A stretch of DNA of 64,000 nt from Asticcacaulis sp. AC460 (GTDB lineage: Bacteria; Pseudomonadota; Alphaproteobacteria; Caulobacterales; Caulobacteraceae). The notes beneath the pieces are model-generated. The model searched no databases. It saw nothing but the letters and a program-made list of their open reading frames with translations, and was not told the origin of the DNA. The stretch is taken from contig NZ_AWGD01000015.1 of assembly GCF_000495795.1 (NCBI RefSeq), positions 100,944 through 164,943 on the forward strand. The letters are read 5' to 3'. Both the position numbers and the translations under genes were made by a program. Positions 7,265-16,754 of this stretch are shown here, one piece after another. Every line of letters begins with the position of its first letter. Position 1 is the stretch's first letter.

Positions 7265-10252
7265 ATGAGCGATGATCTCTTCGCACCGTCACCGGACCCG
7301 CGCTGGTTCACCATTCCGTCGGGACGTCCGTTCCTCGACGACCTGGCGCGTGGCCTGTGCCGAGCCCTGGGCAAATCCCTCCCCGAAGCCCAGATCCTTA
7401 CCCCCACCCGCCGCGGCGCCCGCGCCATGGCCCGCGCCTTTTCCGCCCAGACCCGCGGCGGCGCGCTCCTCTTGCCCCAGATCCGCGCTATCGGCGACCT
7501 CGACGAAGGCGAACCACCCTTCGACCTGGAAGCCCTGGGGCTGGATTTGCCCTCCGCCATCTCGTCCCTGCGCCGCCGCTTCGAACTGGCCCGCCTGATC
7601 ACCGACCACTACAAGAGCGATATCTCCGGCAAGACCGCGCTGGAACTGGCCGACAGCCTCGCCAAGTTTTTCGACTCCCTCGCCCTGGAAGAGGTAGATG
7701 CCACCGACCGCCTCCATAGCCTGGTCACCGGCCAGGGCGCAGACCAGTACAGCCTGGGTAGCTGGGCGCAGCACTGGCAGGTGTCGGCGCAATTCCTGGC
7801 CATCGCCGTCAATGCCTGGCCCAAGCGCCTTGACGAACTGGGCATGATGGACCCGTCCCAGCGCCAGGTGACCCTGATTCGACGGCTGATTGATCAGTGG
7901 ACGGAGCATCCGCCCAAAACGCCCCTGATTCTGGCCGGCACCACCGGTTCGGCGCCATCCACGGCCGACCTGGCCAAGGTCGTCGCTGCGGCCTCCATAG
8001 GCGCCGTGGTTCTGCCCGGCCTCGACCTGTCCCTGGCCGACGACGCTTGGGACCAGATAGAGGATTCCCACCCCCAGGCCACCATGAAACGCATGCTGGA
8101 CCGCCATCATGTCGCTCGCGCCACCGTCCGTGTTTGGCCGGTGTCGCTGGAGGAGGATCGCCGCAAGGCCAATGCCCGCCGCCGGTTGCTCAACGAAGCC
8201 CTGCGTCCGGCCGAAGCCACCAAGGACTGGCGCGAGCAGATCGCCGCCCTGCGCGCCGAAGACGACGACGCCATCAACGACGGCCTGGATGGGCTGACCG
8301 AGATCAGCGCCGCCCGCGACGAGGAGGCCGCCACCGTCATCGCCCTGTTGATGCGCGAAACCCTGGAAACCCCCGGCAAGACCGTCGCCCTGGTCACGCC
8401 CGACCAGACCCTGGCGCGGCGGGTATCGGCGCGGCTGACACGATGGGGCCTGCAGGCCGACTCATCGGCCGGCGAACCGCTGGCCAACAGTCAGACCGGC
8501 CGCTTCCTGCTGGACCTGCTGACCCTGTTGCAGACCCCGTGCGACCCGGTCGCCATCCTGTCGCTGTGGGGTCATCCGGCCTGCCTCTATGCCGAAGACC
8601 CCGGCCGCACAGCCGTCGAACTGTACGGCCTGCGCGGGGCCAAGCCCAACGACATGGCGTCAGTGCGCGCCGCCCTGGTGGAGCGCGACAAGGACACGGA
8701 CCTGTGGGACCGCTACGCCGCGGCCATCCTGCCGGTCGCCGAGATGCCCGTATCCGACCTGGGCGAGGCCGCCACCCGCATCACCCGCCTGGCCGAGGCC
8801 TTGAGTCTTGATGATGGCCAGGCCTTGTGGACGGGGGCTACCGGTGGCAGCGCCGCCGAGCTTCTGGCCGGGCTGATCCGCGAAGGTGCCGGCTACACGG
8901 TCGAATCCTTACGCGATGTCGCCGACATCCTCGGTCAGCTGATCCGCAACTGCAAGGTCCGCACCGGCGGCAATACCCATCCGCGCCTGCTGATCCTGGG
9001 GGCCATCGAAGCCCGCATGGTCACCGCCGACCGGCTGATCCTGGCCGGGCTGGAAGAAGGCGTGTGGCCCCAGGCGCCCGATCTCGACCCCTTCCTGTCG
9101 CGGCCGATGCGCGCGGCGCTGGGCCTGCCGTCGCCGGAGCGGCGCACCGGTTTGTCGGCGCATGACTTCGTCCAGGCGGCCTCGGCGCCGGAAACCTTCC
9201 TGGTCACCCGCCATCGCCGTGAAGGCGAACCCCAGGTGCAGTCGCGCTGGCTGTGGCGGTTGCAGACCCTGTGCGCCGGCGCCAAGGTCGATATCCCCAG
9301 GGACGGCAAGTGGCTGGATTGGGCCCGCGCGCTGGATCGCGGCCTGAGCGACAAGCCGCCGGCATTGAAACCTGCTGTCCGCCCCAACCCGAAGCCGCCA
9401 GTCGCGGCCCGGCCGAAGCAGTTGTCGGTCACGGAGGTCGAAGTCTTCGTCCGCGACCCCTACGCCATCTATGCCAAGCACGTCCTGCGACTGCGCCCGC
9501 TGGACCGACCGAACGAGCCCGTCGAAGGCCGCCAGCGCGGCACCGCCATCCACAAGAGCCTGGAGCGCTTCGTCACCGAGGACACCCCGCTCGGCAAGGC
9601 CGGTATCGACCGGTTATGCGACCTGCTGCACGAGGAGCTGGCCGCGACACGCCTGTCGCCAGCCCAGATGGCAATGCAAAAACCGTTGCTGCCCGGCATG
9701 GCGGCCGACTTCATCCGGTTCGAAGCCGATCGCCGCGCCCACCGCCCGAAGCTGCACATCGAACAACGCGGTGAACTGAAGATCGGCGACTTCACTCTGG
9801 TCGCCAAGGCGGACCGCATAGAACTGCGCGATGATGGCGTCGATATCCTCGACTTCAAGACCGGCGCCGCACCTTCGGCCAAGGCCGTGGCGGCCGGCTT
9901 CTATCCACAGCTGACCCTGACGGCGGCCATTCTGAAACAGGGCGGATTCGCCGATATCCGCGCCGATAGGCCGCTGGGTGACCTGCTCTATGTGCGGGTC
10001 TCGCCGGACGTCACCAGGCCGCAGTCCGCCGTGCAGAAGGGGCTGTTCGCCCACGACCTGGCTGATACGGCGCTCAACAGCCTGCGCCGCCGGATCTTTG
10101 CCTATGCCGAGGCCGACAAGGGCTACCTGTCGTGGATAGCACCGCAGTTCCTCAAGACCCGCGCCGGCGATTACGACCAGCTGGCGCGACTATATGAATG
10201 GTATGTTCTGGGTACGGAAGACGCCGAAGACACGGCGGAGGAAGAAGCATGA
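7265..10252 (+). CDS. addB: Double-strand break repair protein AddB
   Basis: AddB (995 residues) is the partner of AddA in the helicase-nuclease that resects double-strand breaks and loads RecA, replacing RecBCD in alphaproteobacteria. The N-terminal part has the degenerate helicase fold of the family (LTPTRRGARAMARAF). The C-terminal third holds a PD-(D/E)XK nuclease: GTAIHKSLERF near residue 760, then the catalytic core DGVDILDFKTGAAPS near residue 860. I do not see the cysteine cluster that holds an iron-sulfur centre in Firmicutes AddB. ATG 7265 gives the family-like N-terminus MSDDLFAP. The stop overlaps addA as ATGA. Confidence 0.93.
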   Translation: MSDDLFAPSPDPRWFTIPSGRPFLDDLARGLCRALGKSLPEAQILTPTRRGARAMARAFSAQTRGGALLLPQIRAIGDLDEGEPPFDLEALGLDLPSAISSLRRRFELARLITDHYKSDISGKTALELADSLAKFFDSLALEEVDATDRLHSLVTGQGADQYSLGSWAQHWQVSAQFLAIAVNAWPKRLDELGMMDPSQRQVTLIRRLIDQWTEHPPKTPLILAGTTGSAPSTADLAKVVAAASIGAVVLPGLDLSLADDAWDQIEDSHPQATMKRMLDRHHVARATVRVWPVSLEEDRRKANARRRLLNEALRPAEATKDWREQIAALRAEDDDAINDGLDGLTEISAARDEEAATVIALLMRETLETPGKTVALVTPDQTLARRVSARLTRWGLQADSSAGEPLANSQTGRFLLDLLTLLQTPCDPVAILSLWGHPACLYAEDPGRTAVELYGLRGAKPNDMASVRAALVERDKDTDLWDRYAAAILPVAEMPVSDLGEAATRITRLAEALSLDDGQALWTGATGGSAAELLAGLIREGAGYTVESLRDVADILGQLIRNCKVRTGGNTHPRLLILGAIEARMVTADRLILAGLEEGVWPQAPDLDPFLSRPMRAALGLPSPERRTGLSAHDFVQAASAPETFLVTRHRREGEPQVQSRWLWRLQTLCAGAKVDIPRDGKWLDWARALDRGLSDKPPALKPAVRPNPKPPVAARPKQLSVTEVEVFVRDPYAIYAKHVLRLRPLDRPNEPVEGRQRGTAIHKSLERFVTEDTPLGKAGIDRLCDLLHEELAATRLSPAQMAMQKPLLPGMAADFIRFEADRRAHRPKLHIEQRGELKIGDFTLVAKADRIELRDDGVDILDFKTGAAPSAKAVAAGFYPQLTLTAAILKQGGFADIRADRPLGDLLYVRVSPDVTRPQSAVQKGLFAHDLADTALNSLRRRIFAYAEADKGYLSWIAPQFLKTRAGDYDQLARLYEWYVLGTEDAEDTAEEEA

Positions 10253-13200
10253 ACGCCCGTCCGCAAAATCCTCAAAACATCGCCGCCGACCCCAAGGCGT
10301 CATGTTTTCTGACCGCCAATGCCGGATCAGGCAAGACCTCCACCCTGGTCAACCGTGTGGCGCGCCTGCTGCTCAGCCGCGCCGACCCGGAACACATTCT
10401 GTGCGTCACCTACACCAAGGCCGCCGCCGCCGAAATGCAGGACCGTCTGTTCCAGCAACTGGGCGGTTGGGCCGTTGCCGATGACGACCAACTTATCGCC
10501 GACCTGGAACGGATCGGTGAGGCGACCCACGATTTGCCGCGCGCCCGTGCCCTGTTCGCCAAGGCGCTGGAGACACCCGGCGGGCTGAAGATCCAGACCA
10601 TCCACGCCTTCTGCGAAAAGCTGTTGCGGCGGTTTCCTCTGGAAGCCCGCCTGTCTCCGGCCTTCAAGGTTCTGGACGACCTCGTCGGCGAAGACCTGGC
10701 GGAAGCCGCCACCACCGCCGTCCTGACCCTGGACGCGCCCGGTCTCGAAGCTGTCGCCGAGGCGCGCGACCGTTTGATCCGTAAGCTGAAGGTCATGGGC
10801 TTCGAGAAGCTGCTGGGTCAATTCATCCACCAGCACGACGCCCTGCAGGAGCGTTTCGAACATCTCGTCCATCGCTCCGAAGACTGGCAGACTGGCCTGT
10901 TTCACAGCTTGGGTCTAGATGGCGTCTGCACTTCGCAAGAGTGTCTCGACGCCTATGCCGACACGCTGGAATGGCATCTTCTGGAGGATCTGGGTCAGAC
11001 GCTGCTGAACGGCACCACCGCCACAAACCAGAAGGCCGGTCAGGCCTTTCTGGACCTGTATGAAAGCAAGATTTCCGGCCGGCCGTTCGATTTCGAAGAG
11101 ATCAAAGGCATCTTCCTGACCAAGGACGGATCGCCGCGTAAGAACGTCTACACCAAGGGCACCGCGCCGGCAGATGCACGCTATCTCGACCGCATGGCCG
11201 AAGAGGTCATCGCCCTGGCCGACCGGCTGAGGGCCGTGGACATCGCCGGCAACACGCTGGACGCCCTGCGGCTGTTCCAGATTTTCAGCGCCGTCTACCA
11301 GCGCGAAAAAGCCGGTGAAGGCGCGCTCGATTTCACCGACCTGATCAACCGCACCAAGGACCTGCTGCGCGACCCCGTCCAGGCGGCGTGGGTTCTGTAC
11401 AAGCTGGACGGCGGGCTGGATCACATCCTGGTCGACGAAGCCCAGGACACGTCGGAAGAACAGTGGATCATTGTCGATGCCCTGTCGTCGGACTTTTTCT
11501 CCGGCGAAGGCGTCACCCGAACGATCCGCACCTTGTTTGCGGTTGGTGACGAGAAACAGTCGATCTACGGCTTCCAGGGCGCCGACCCGCGCGAATTCCT
11601 CAAGGCCCGCGCCCAGATCAGCCAGCGCGCCCATGACGGCGGCGCCAATCTGGTCGAGCCGGAACTGATCGATTCGTGGCGTTCACTGCCGGAAATCCTG
11701 GGCTTTGTCGATGCGGTGTTCGCGGACGGCGATGTCCAGCACGCGCTGAACTTTTCATCCGGCGCCATCCACCATATCGCCCGGCGTGGCGATGCTTCCG
11801 GCGTGGTCGAGCTGTGGCCCATGGTCCGGCCGATGGCGGCGGTCGAGACCACGGCGGACGATGACGATGAACAGGCCGCGTTGGACGATCCCGGCCGCAA
11901 TCCGCCATCCAAGCGCCTAGCCAAACAGATCGCCGCCACCATCCGATCGGAGATTGCCGCAGGCCGCACCATCTACGACAAGGCCCTGAAGCGCCGCCGC
12001 ACGGTTCATGCCGGTGACGTCCTGATCCTGGTGCGCAAACGCGACCACCTGTTCGAGCACATCATCCGTGAACTGAAGATCGCTGGCGTTGCCGTTTCCG
12101 GCGCCGACCGGCTTAAGCTGGGCGACCATATCGCCTTTCAGGACCTGCGCGCCCTGCTGCGGGTGTGCCTGCAGCCAATGGATGCCCTGTCGCTGGCCTG
12201 CGTGCTGCGGTCGCCCCTGTGCGACCTGTCGGAAAGCGACTTGTTCGAACTGGCCCATCACCGCGAAGGCAACCTGTGGTCGGCTTTGCTGAAACATCCG
12301 GCGACCGAAGGTCCGATCGACGCCGCCCGCGTCTTCCTGCTGTGGGCGCAGGAAACGGCGTGGCGACTAACCGCCTTCGACTTTCTGGCGCGCGTGCTGA
12401 ACCGGCGCGACTTCGCCGGCCGCAGCTTCCGCCAGCGTTTCCTGACGCGCTTGGGCGACGAATGCGAAGACGTGCTCGACGAGACCCTGGCCCTGGCGCT
12501 GAAAGGTGAAGGCGCCGGAGCGGCGGGTCTGAGCGCCTGTCTCGACCTGTTCGAATTCCAGGCGTCGCAGATCAAGCGCGAACAGGAGGAGGGCGGCCAC
12601 GCCGTCCGAGTGATGACGGTGCACGGCTCCAAAGGACTGGAGGCGCCATGGGTTATCGTGCCGGTCGGGCCGCAATACGGAGCGCGCAAGGAGGATCTGA
12701 TCCTGACCGGCGAAGACGGCCAGATGTATCTTTGCGCCGGCGGCAAAAAGGCCGATACGGCAGTGACCGGCGATATCCGCGACCAACGCGCTTTGCGCGA
12801 CGAGCAGGAATCCCTGCGGCTGTTCTATGTCGCCCTGACCCGGGCACGCGACCGTCTGACGGTGTGCGCCTATACGGGCACCAAACCGGCCGCGACCGGC
12901 AACTTCCCTTCATGGTACGATCTCGCGTCGGATGCTTTCGATCGATTGGAAACAACCTCTCACCCTATGACCCTGGTGAATCCGTTCGACGATGGCGAAA
13001 TCCATGACGAGGCTCAGGTGCGCGTCTTCGGCGAGCACAGCGAGGCCCTGACCGCCGAAGCGCGCCTGCACGAACCCGAAGTGCCCCTGCCCGACTTCGC
13101 CCTGGCTATGGTCACCCATGACGATATCGAGACCGAACGCTGGGCGGCCATTTCGCAGATGGGCGACGAGGATCGCACCGAGAGCGAAACCGCGCCGTCT

Positions 13201-13749
13201 CCGTTGCAGACCATCGGCAGTCTTGGGCGGTACCGGCGCGGCAACCTGATCCACAAGCTGTTCGAAATCCTGCCGGATATCGCACCGGACAACCGCATCG
13301 CCGTTGCCGGCCGCTATCTGGGCCGACAGGCTGACCTGACCGACGCTCAGCGCGAGGAGATGACCGGCGCCGTCATGGCGGTACTGACCGATGCCCGCTT
13401 TGCCGAGGCCTTCGGTCCGCAGTCGCGGCCGGAAATCGCCTTGGCCGGACAGGTCGGCGTCAATCCGCGTGGCGAGGCCATCATGTTGTCGGGGCGGATC
13501 GACCGGCTGGTGATCACCGACGACCGTGTGGTGATCATCGACTACAAGTCCAACCGCCCGGCCCCCGACCGCGCCGAAGATGCCGCCGTGGCCTATCAGC
13601 GCCAGATGGCGGGCTATGTCGCTTTGCTGCGTCAAGTCTACCCGGACCGGGCGGTCGAGGCGGCTTTGTTGTGGACCGACGGCCCGCGCCTGACGCCAAT
13701 GTCCGAGACATTAGTCCAGCTTAGGTTGGACGAGATTCTTTCTCGCTGA
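10249..13749 (+). CDS. addA: Double-strand break repair helicase-nuclease AddA
   Basis: AddA (1166 residues) is a UvrD-family 3-to-5-prime helicase fused to a RecB-type nuclease. Helicase motifs appear in order: Walker A FLTANAGSGKTSTL (about residue 20), ILVDEAQDTSEEQW (about 390), VGDEKQSIYGFQGAD (about 430), VMTVHGSKGLEAPWV (about 790) and RLFYVALTRARDRL (about 860). The C-terminal nuclease has RIDRLVITDD followed by VVIIDYKSNRP. The ATG overlaps the addB stop as ATGA, so the two subunits are coupled. With AddB it processes DNA ends and recognises Chi-like sites. Complete, with no truncation. Confidence 0.95.
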   Translation: MNARPQNPQNIAADPKASCFLTANAGSGKTSTLVNRVARLLLSRADPEHILCVTYTKAAAAEMQDRLFQQLGGWAVADDDQLIADLERIGEATHDLPRARALFAKALETPGGLKIQTIHAFCEKLLRRFPLEARLSPAFKVLDDLVGEDLAEAATTAVLTLDAPGLEAVAEARDRLIRKLKVMGFEKLLGQFIHQHDALQERFEHLVHRSEDWQTGLFHSLGLDGVCTSQECLDAYADTLEWHLLEDLGQTLLNGTTATNQKAGQAFLDLYESKISGRPFDFEEIKGIFLTKDGSPRKNVYTKGTAPADARYLDRMAEEVIALADRLRAVDIAGNTLDALRLFQIFSAVYQREKAGEGALDFTDLINRTKDLLRDPVQAAWVLYKLDGGLDHILVDEAQDTSEEQWIIVDALSSDFFSGEGVTRTIRTLFAVGDEKQSIYGFQGADPREFLKARAQISQRAHDGGANLVEPELIDSWRSLPEILGFVDAVFADGDVQHALNFSSGAIHHIARRGDASGVVELWPMVRPMAAVETTADDDDEQAALDDPGRNPPSKRLAKQIAATIRSEIAAGRTIYDKALKRRRTVHAGDVLILVRKRDHLFEHIIRELKIAGVAVSGADRLKLGDHIAFQDLRALLRVCLQPMDALSLACVLRSPLCDLSESDLFELAHHREGNLWSALLKHPATEGPIDAARVFLLWAQETAWRLTAFDFLARVLNRRDFAGRSFRQRFLTRLGDECEDVLDETLALALKGEGAGAAGLSACLDLFEFQASQIKREQEEGGHAVRVMTVHGSKGLEAPWVIVPVGPQYGARKEDLILTGEDGQMYLCAGGKKADTAVTGDIRDQRALRDEQESLRLFYVALTRARDRLTVCAYTGTKPAATGNFPSWYDLASDAFDRLETTSHPMTLVNPFDDGEIHDEAQVRVFGEHSEALTAEARLHEPEVPLPDFALAMVTHDDIETERWAAISQMGDEDRTESETAPSPLQTIGSLGRYRRGNLIHKLFEILPDIAPDNRIAVAGRYLGRQADLTDAQREEMTGAVMAVLTDARFAEAFGPQSRPEIALAGQVGVNPRGEAIMLSGRIDRLVITDDRVVIIDYKSNRPAPDRAEDAAVAYQRQMAGYVALLRQVYPDRAVEAALLWTDGPRLTPMSETLVQLRLDEILSR

Positions 13750-13810
13750 CCTCCGCGTTGATTTCATATGCAACACCTCCTACATTCCGGGCAAAGTTCG
13801 AAAGGAGCCA

Positions 13811-14140
13811 ATGATGGCGACGCATAAGATTACCGACGAAAGCTTTGAAGCCGACGTTCTGAAGTCGAGCACCCCGGTGCTGGTGGATTTCTGGGCCGAA
13901 TGGTGCGGTCCCTGTAAGCAGATCGCGCCGATCCTGGAAGAGGTGGCGGAAGGCCTGGGCGACAAGGTCAAGATCGCCAAGCTGAACATCGAGGACAGCC
14001 CGATGACGCCGTCGCGTTTCGGCGTGCGCGGTATTCCGACCATGATCCTGTTCAAGGACGGCCAGATGACCTCGATGAAGGTCGGCGCCCTGCCTAAGGC
14101 CAAGCTATTGGAATGGCTAAGCGAATCCGGCGTTTCCTAA
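13811..14140 (+). CDS. trxA: Thioredoxin 1
   Basis: Thioredoxin (109 residues) is a cytoplasmic disulfide reductase for ribonucleotide reductase and many other proteins. It has the active site FWAEWCGPCKQIAPIL and the cis-proline loop RGIPTMILFKDG. AGGAG at 13803-13807 precedes two in-frame ATGs at 13811 and 13814; the second has better spacing. It follows addA by 61 bp, an arrangement known in related genomes. Its 3-prime end overlaps the convergent folC by 4 bp, leaving no room for a terminator. Confidence 0.96.
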   Translation: MMATHKITDESFEADVLKSSTPVLVDFWAEWCGPCKQIAPILEEVAEGLGDKVKIAKLNIEDSPMTPSRFGVRGIPTMILFKDGQMTSMKVGALPKAKLLEWLSESGVS

Positions 14141-15435
14141 GTCGGCCAAGTCGCTTCGGAAGCGGCTAGTACGTCACCGGCCAGGTATAGCGAGCCGCAG
14201 ATCAAAACGCGGCAAGGCTCATTGGGCAAGGATTTTATAACCTGTAAAGGGCTCTCGGCCGCATAGGCCCTGAGCCCTTTTGCTTGCGCTGCCAGCGCCA
14301 GCACGTCCGGCGCAATCACCGCCTCGCTGGAAAAGCCAACACAAGCCACATCCGCCTCCACCCCGGCAAAGGCGCCAAAAAATTCACCGGCATCCTTGGT
14401 ATTGATCAGCCCGCAGATCAGATATAGCGGCTTGGCGTCGCGCGCCTGCATCCGGTCGATAAAGTCGCGCAAAGCCCGGGCCGCATGGGGATTATGCCCG
14501 CCATCCAGCCACAGGTCCGACCCCGCCGGCAGCACTTCAAACAACGGCCCGGCTTTCAAGGCCTGCAGCCGCCCCGGCCACACCGCCGTCTGTAGCCCCT
14601 TATCTATCGCTTCCGGCGACCAGCCCAGCAGCCGCGCCGCCTTGACGGCCACAGCCGCATTGCCGATCTGATGCTCACCCGGCAGACGCGGCAGGGACAG
14701 GTCCAGCAAGGCATCCTCGTCCTGAAACACCAGCCGGTCGCCTTCGCGCCAGGCGTCGAAACCTTCACCGGCAAACTCCAGCGACACATTCAACTTCAAA
14801 GCCTGCCGCTCAAGCGCGGCGCGGGCCTCATCGGCCTGACGCGCCGACACGGCCGGAGTACCGCGCTTGAAGATGCCGGCCTTCTCGCGGGCGATCTGCG
14901 ACAGCTCCTCGCCGAGGAAATCCTTATGGTCGTAGTCGATCGGGCTGATCAGGGTCAGTTTCGGCCGGACCACGATATTGGTCGCGTCCAGGTTCCCGCC
15001 CAGCCCGGTTTCCAGCAGCAGCACATCCGCCGGGGTCTCCGAGAAGGCCAGGAACGCCGCCGCCGTCGTGGCTTCGAAGAAGGTCAGTGGCTCGCCGCCA
15101 TTGGCCTTTTCGACACGGTCCAGCACATCGGCCAGCGCATCATCCGTGATCAGACGACCGGCCAGACGGATGCGCTCGGCAAAGCGCACCAAGTGAGGCG
15201 ACGTATAGACGTGAACGCGCACCCCTTGGGCTTCGGCCATGGCGCGCAAAAGGGCCAGAGTCGACCCCTTGCCATTGGTGCCGGCGACATGGACCACCGG
15301 TGGCAGCCGGTCCTGCGGATTGCCAAGCGCCGCGCAGACCCGCAGCATCCGGTCGAGATTGAGGTCGATCCGTTTGGGATGCAGGGCTTTCAAGCGCTCC
15401 AGCGGCGCATCGAACGGCAGCAGGCGGTCGGTCAT
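14137..15435 (-). CDS. folC: Bifunctional folylpolyglutamate/dihydrofolate synthase
   Basis: FolC (432 residues) adds L-glutamate to dihydropteroate and to folates using ATP, in the cytoplasm. The P-loop HVAGTNGKGSTLALL lies near residue 50 and FFEATTAAAFLAF near residue 120. VLLLETGLGGNLDATN near 140 and the second ATP-site segment LDGGHNPHAARAL near 315 are both diagnostic of the Mur-ligase-like fold. It is the last gene of a minus-strand series trpF-trpB-trpA-accD-three membrane proteins-folC. The accD-folC order is common in proteobacteria, but here it is interrupted. Confidence 0.95.
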   Translation of the reverse strand: MTDRLLPFDAPLERLKALHPKRIDLNLDRMLRVCAALGNPQDRLPPVVHVAGTNGKGSTLALLRAMAEAQGVRVHVYTSPHLVRFAERIRLAGRLITDDALADVLDRVEKANGGEPLTFFEATTAAAFLAFSETPADVLLLETGLGGNLDATNIVVRPKLTLISPIDYDHKDFLGEELSQIAREKAGIFKRGTPAVSARQADEARAALERQALKLNVSLEFAGEGFDAWREGDRLVFQDEDALLDLSLPRLPGEHQIGNAAVAVKAARLLGWSPEAIDKGLQTAVWPGRLQALKAGPLFEVLPAGSDLWLDGGHNPHAARALRDFIDRMQARDAKPLYLICGLINTKDAGEFFGAFAGVEADVACVGFSSEAVIAPDVLALAAQAKGLRAYAAESPLQVIKSLPNEPCRVLICGSLYLAGDVLAASEATWPT

Positions 15436-15453
15436 GGCGCCGGTTTAGGACGA

Positions 15454-15885
15454 TTAGAAGTGCGTGTCGAGCGGGACGACGGCATCCTTGTCCGGCCGCC
15501 GGATCAGCCAGAAGATTGCCACGCACACGGCGGCCCATATGGCGAATCCGCCATCCATCCATAGCCGCGAGATAGAGCTTTCGACGTAGGTGACCAGTGA
15601 GCCCAAAAAATAACCCACGACTGCCGCCAATCCGACATAGTAGAACCAGGCAGGCCGCTTGAGCGCGCACAGGGCTGCGTGCGCGATTAAGACCAGCGGC
15701 GCCATGACGATAAAAACAAACAGGCCCAGGGTGGGAACTCCGGCGATAATCCCATCTACGGCTTCGCGATGGCCCAAGGCGATTTGAATGGCGGTGTAGG
15801 TTGCCATAGTGATGGCTGTCCCTAGCCATGCTCCGACCACCAGGCCGAGGACATTTCGAAATACCCGCTCTCCAACGAGTTTCAT
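15454..15885 (-). CDS. Small polytopic membrane protein, paralog A
   Basis: This membrane protein of 143 residues has about four hydrophobic segments: VLGLVVGAWLGTAITMATY, LGLFVFIVMAPLVLIAHAA, FYYVGLAAVVGYFLGSLV, and a last one ending WAAVCVAIFWLIRRP. It ends RRPDKDAVVPLDTHF, the same tail as the neighbour at 15892. I do not recognise a named family. It begins 7 bp after that neighbour's stop and shares strand with folC and accD, so it is probably co-transcribed. The function is unknown. Confidence 0.8.
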   Translation of the reverse strand: MKLVGERVFRNVLGLVVGAWLGTAITMATYTAIQIALGHREAVDGIIAGVPTLGLFVFIVMAPLVLIAHAALCALKRPAWFYYVGLAAVVGYFLGSLVTYVESSISRLWMDGGFAIWAAVCVAIFWLIRRPDKDAVVPLDTHF

Positions 15886-15891
15886 GCGACC

Positions 15892-16317
15892 TCAGAAGTG
15901 CGTATCGAGCGGGACGACGGCATCCTTGTCCGGCCGCCGGATCAACCAGGCGATCAGCGCACAACCGGCCGCCCAAAGCGTGTACAACGGGATGGTCTGC
16001 AACCGGTCGATGCCGCCCCCCATCACAAAACTGAAGAGGAAACCGCCAACCCCGCCCGACATCGCATAGACGACCGCTTCGCGCCGCTTCAAAGCGCTGA
16101 GAATAGCGTGGCCAACCAGGCCAACCGGGACCGCAAACATGGTGACCATGAGGGACCCGGCAATCAGCATAGAGGCGTAGCCTTCGTTCAGTTCGGGATC
16201 GGGACTTTCGTGCACCATTCCCGTGAACGGCAGGGCTATGGCCGTACTGACCACGGCGCCCACCAATAAGCCGGCCAGGCTTTTCAGAGCACGCGTCGCT
16301 TTGATCTGAATCGCCAT
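15892..16317 (-). CDS. Small polytopic membrane protein, paralog B
   Basis: This 141-residue membrane protein has four hydrophobic segments. Its C-terminus WLIRRPDKDAVVPLDTHF equals that of paralog A. At DNA level the last 56 bases differ at only about two positions, so A and B are recent tandem duplicates. The central segment GHAILSALKRREAVVYAMSGG matches AHAALCALKRPAWFYYVGLAA in paralog A. The ATG at 16317 overlaps the stop of the upstream gene as ATGA, so an upstream in-frame start within that gene is rejected. The function is unknown. Confidence 0.8.
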   Translation of the reverse strand: MAIQIKATRALKSLAGLLVGAVVSTAIALPFTGMVHESPDPELNEGYASMLIAGSLMVTMFAVPVGLVGHAILSALKRREAVVYAMSGGVGGFLFSFVMGGGIDRLQTIPLYTLWAAGCALIAWLIRRPDKDAVVPLDTHF

Positions 16318-16736
16318 CAGGCCTTTGCCTCTTCGTCTAAGTCCTTGTCCGGGCGGCGGATCAGCCAGAAAACGCTGCCCGCGATAAATCCGTTGAGGGC
16401 TGCTGCCGGCAGGTACAGAATCCCGATCATGGTCATGACCGAAATCAGACAACCGCCTAGGATCGGCGGCCCGACATGGGAGAGCCAGTCAGTCTCACCG
16501 CGCTTCTGCATGATGGCCTGATACGGTAAGCCGATGATCACCATGGCGGCGAAGGTGACGCCGGAAAGAACCGGCGCCAAACCCAGGGTAAAGAACCAGG
16601 AGTCGACCAGACGCTCCGGCCATGTATCTCTGGAAATCCAAACCACACTGAATGGGTATGTCGCCACAAACGTACCGACCGGTGCGGCCACCGCACAGGC
16701 GAACAGCGACAACAACAGTTTACGCGGTCTTACCAT
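16317..16736 (-). CDS. Small polytopic membrane protein, paralog C
   Basis: This membrane protein of 139 residues has a hydrophobic N-terminus (LLLSLFACAVAAPVGTFVATY) and a layout like paralogs A and B. It ends WLIRRPDKDLDEEAKA, so it keeps the WLIRRPDKD box with a different tail, making it the most diverged of the three. It starts 18 bp after the accD stop and overlaps paralog B as ATGA. The position inside a fatty-acid/folate gene series suggests co-expression but does not show the role. Confidence 0.78.
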   Translation of the reverse strand: MVRPRKLLLSLFACAVAAPVGTFVATYPFSVVWISRDTWPERLVDSWFFTLGLAPVLSGVTFAAMVIIGLPYQAIMQKRGETDWLSHVGPPILGGCLISVMTMIGILYLPAAALNGFIAGSVFWLIRRPDKDLDEEAKA

Positions 16737-16754
16737 CGCCCCCCGGCTTCGAAC

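Noticed and set aside
15781..15815. TGTAGG near 15795 as a third ECF42 motif
   Set aside because: The bases 17 further on are GTCC, not CGTC, and the site lies inside a coding region on the other strand.
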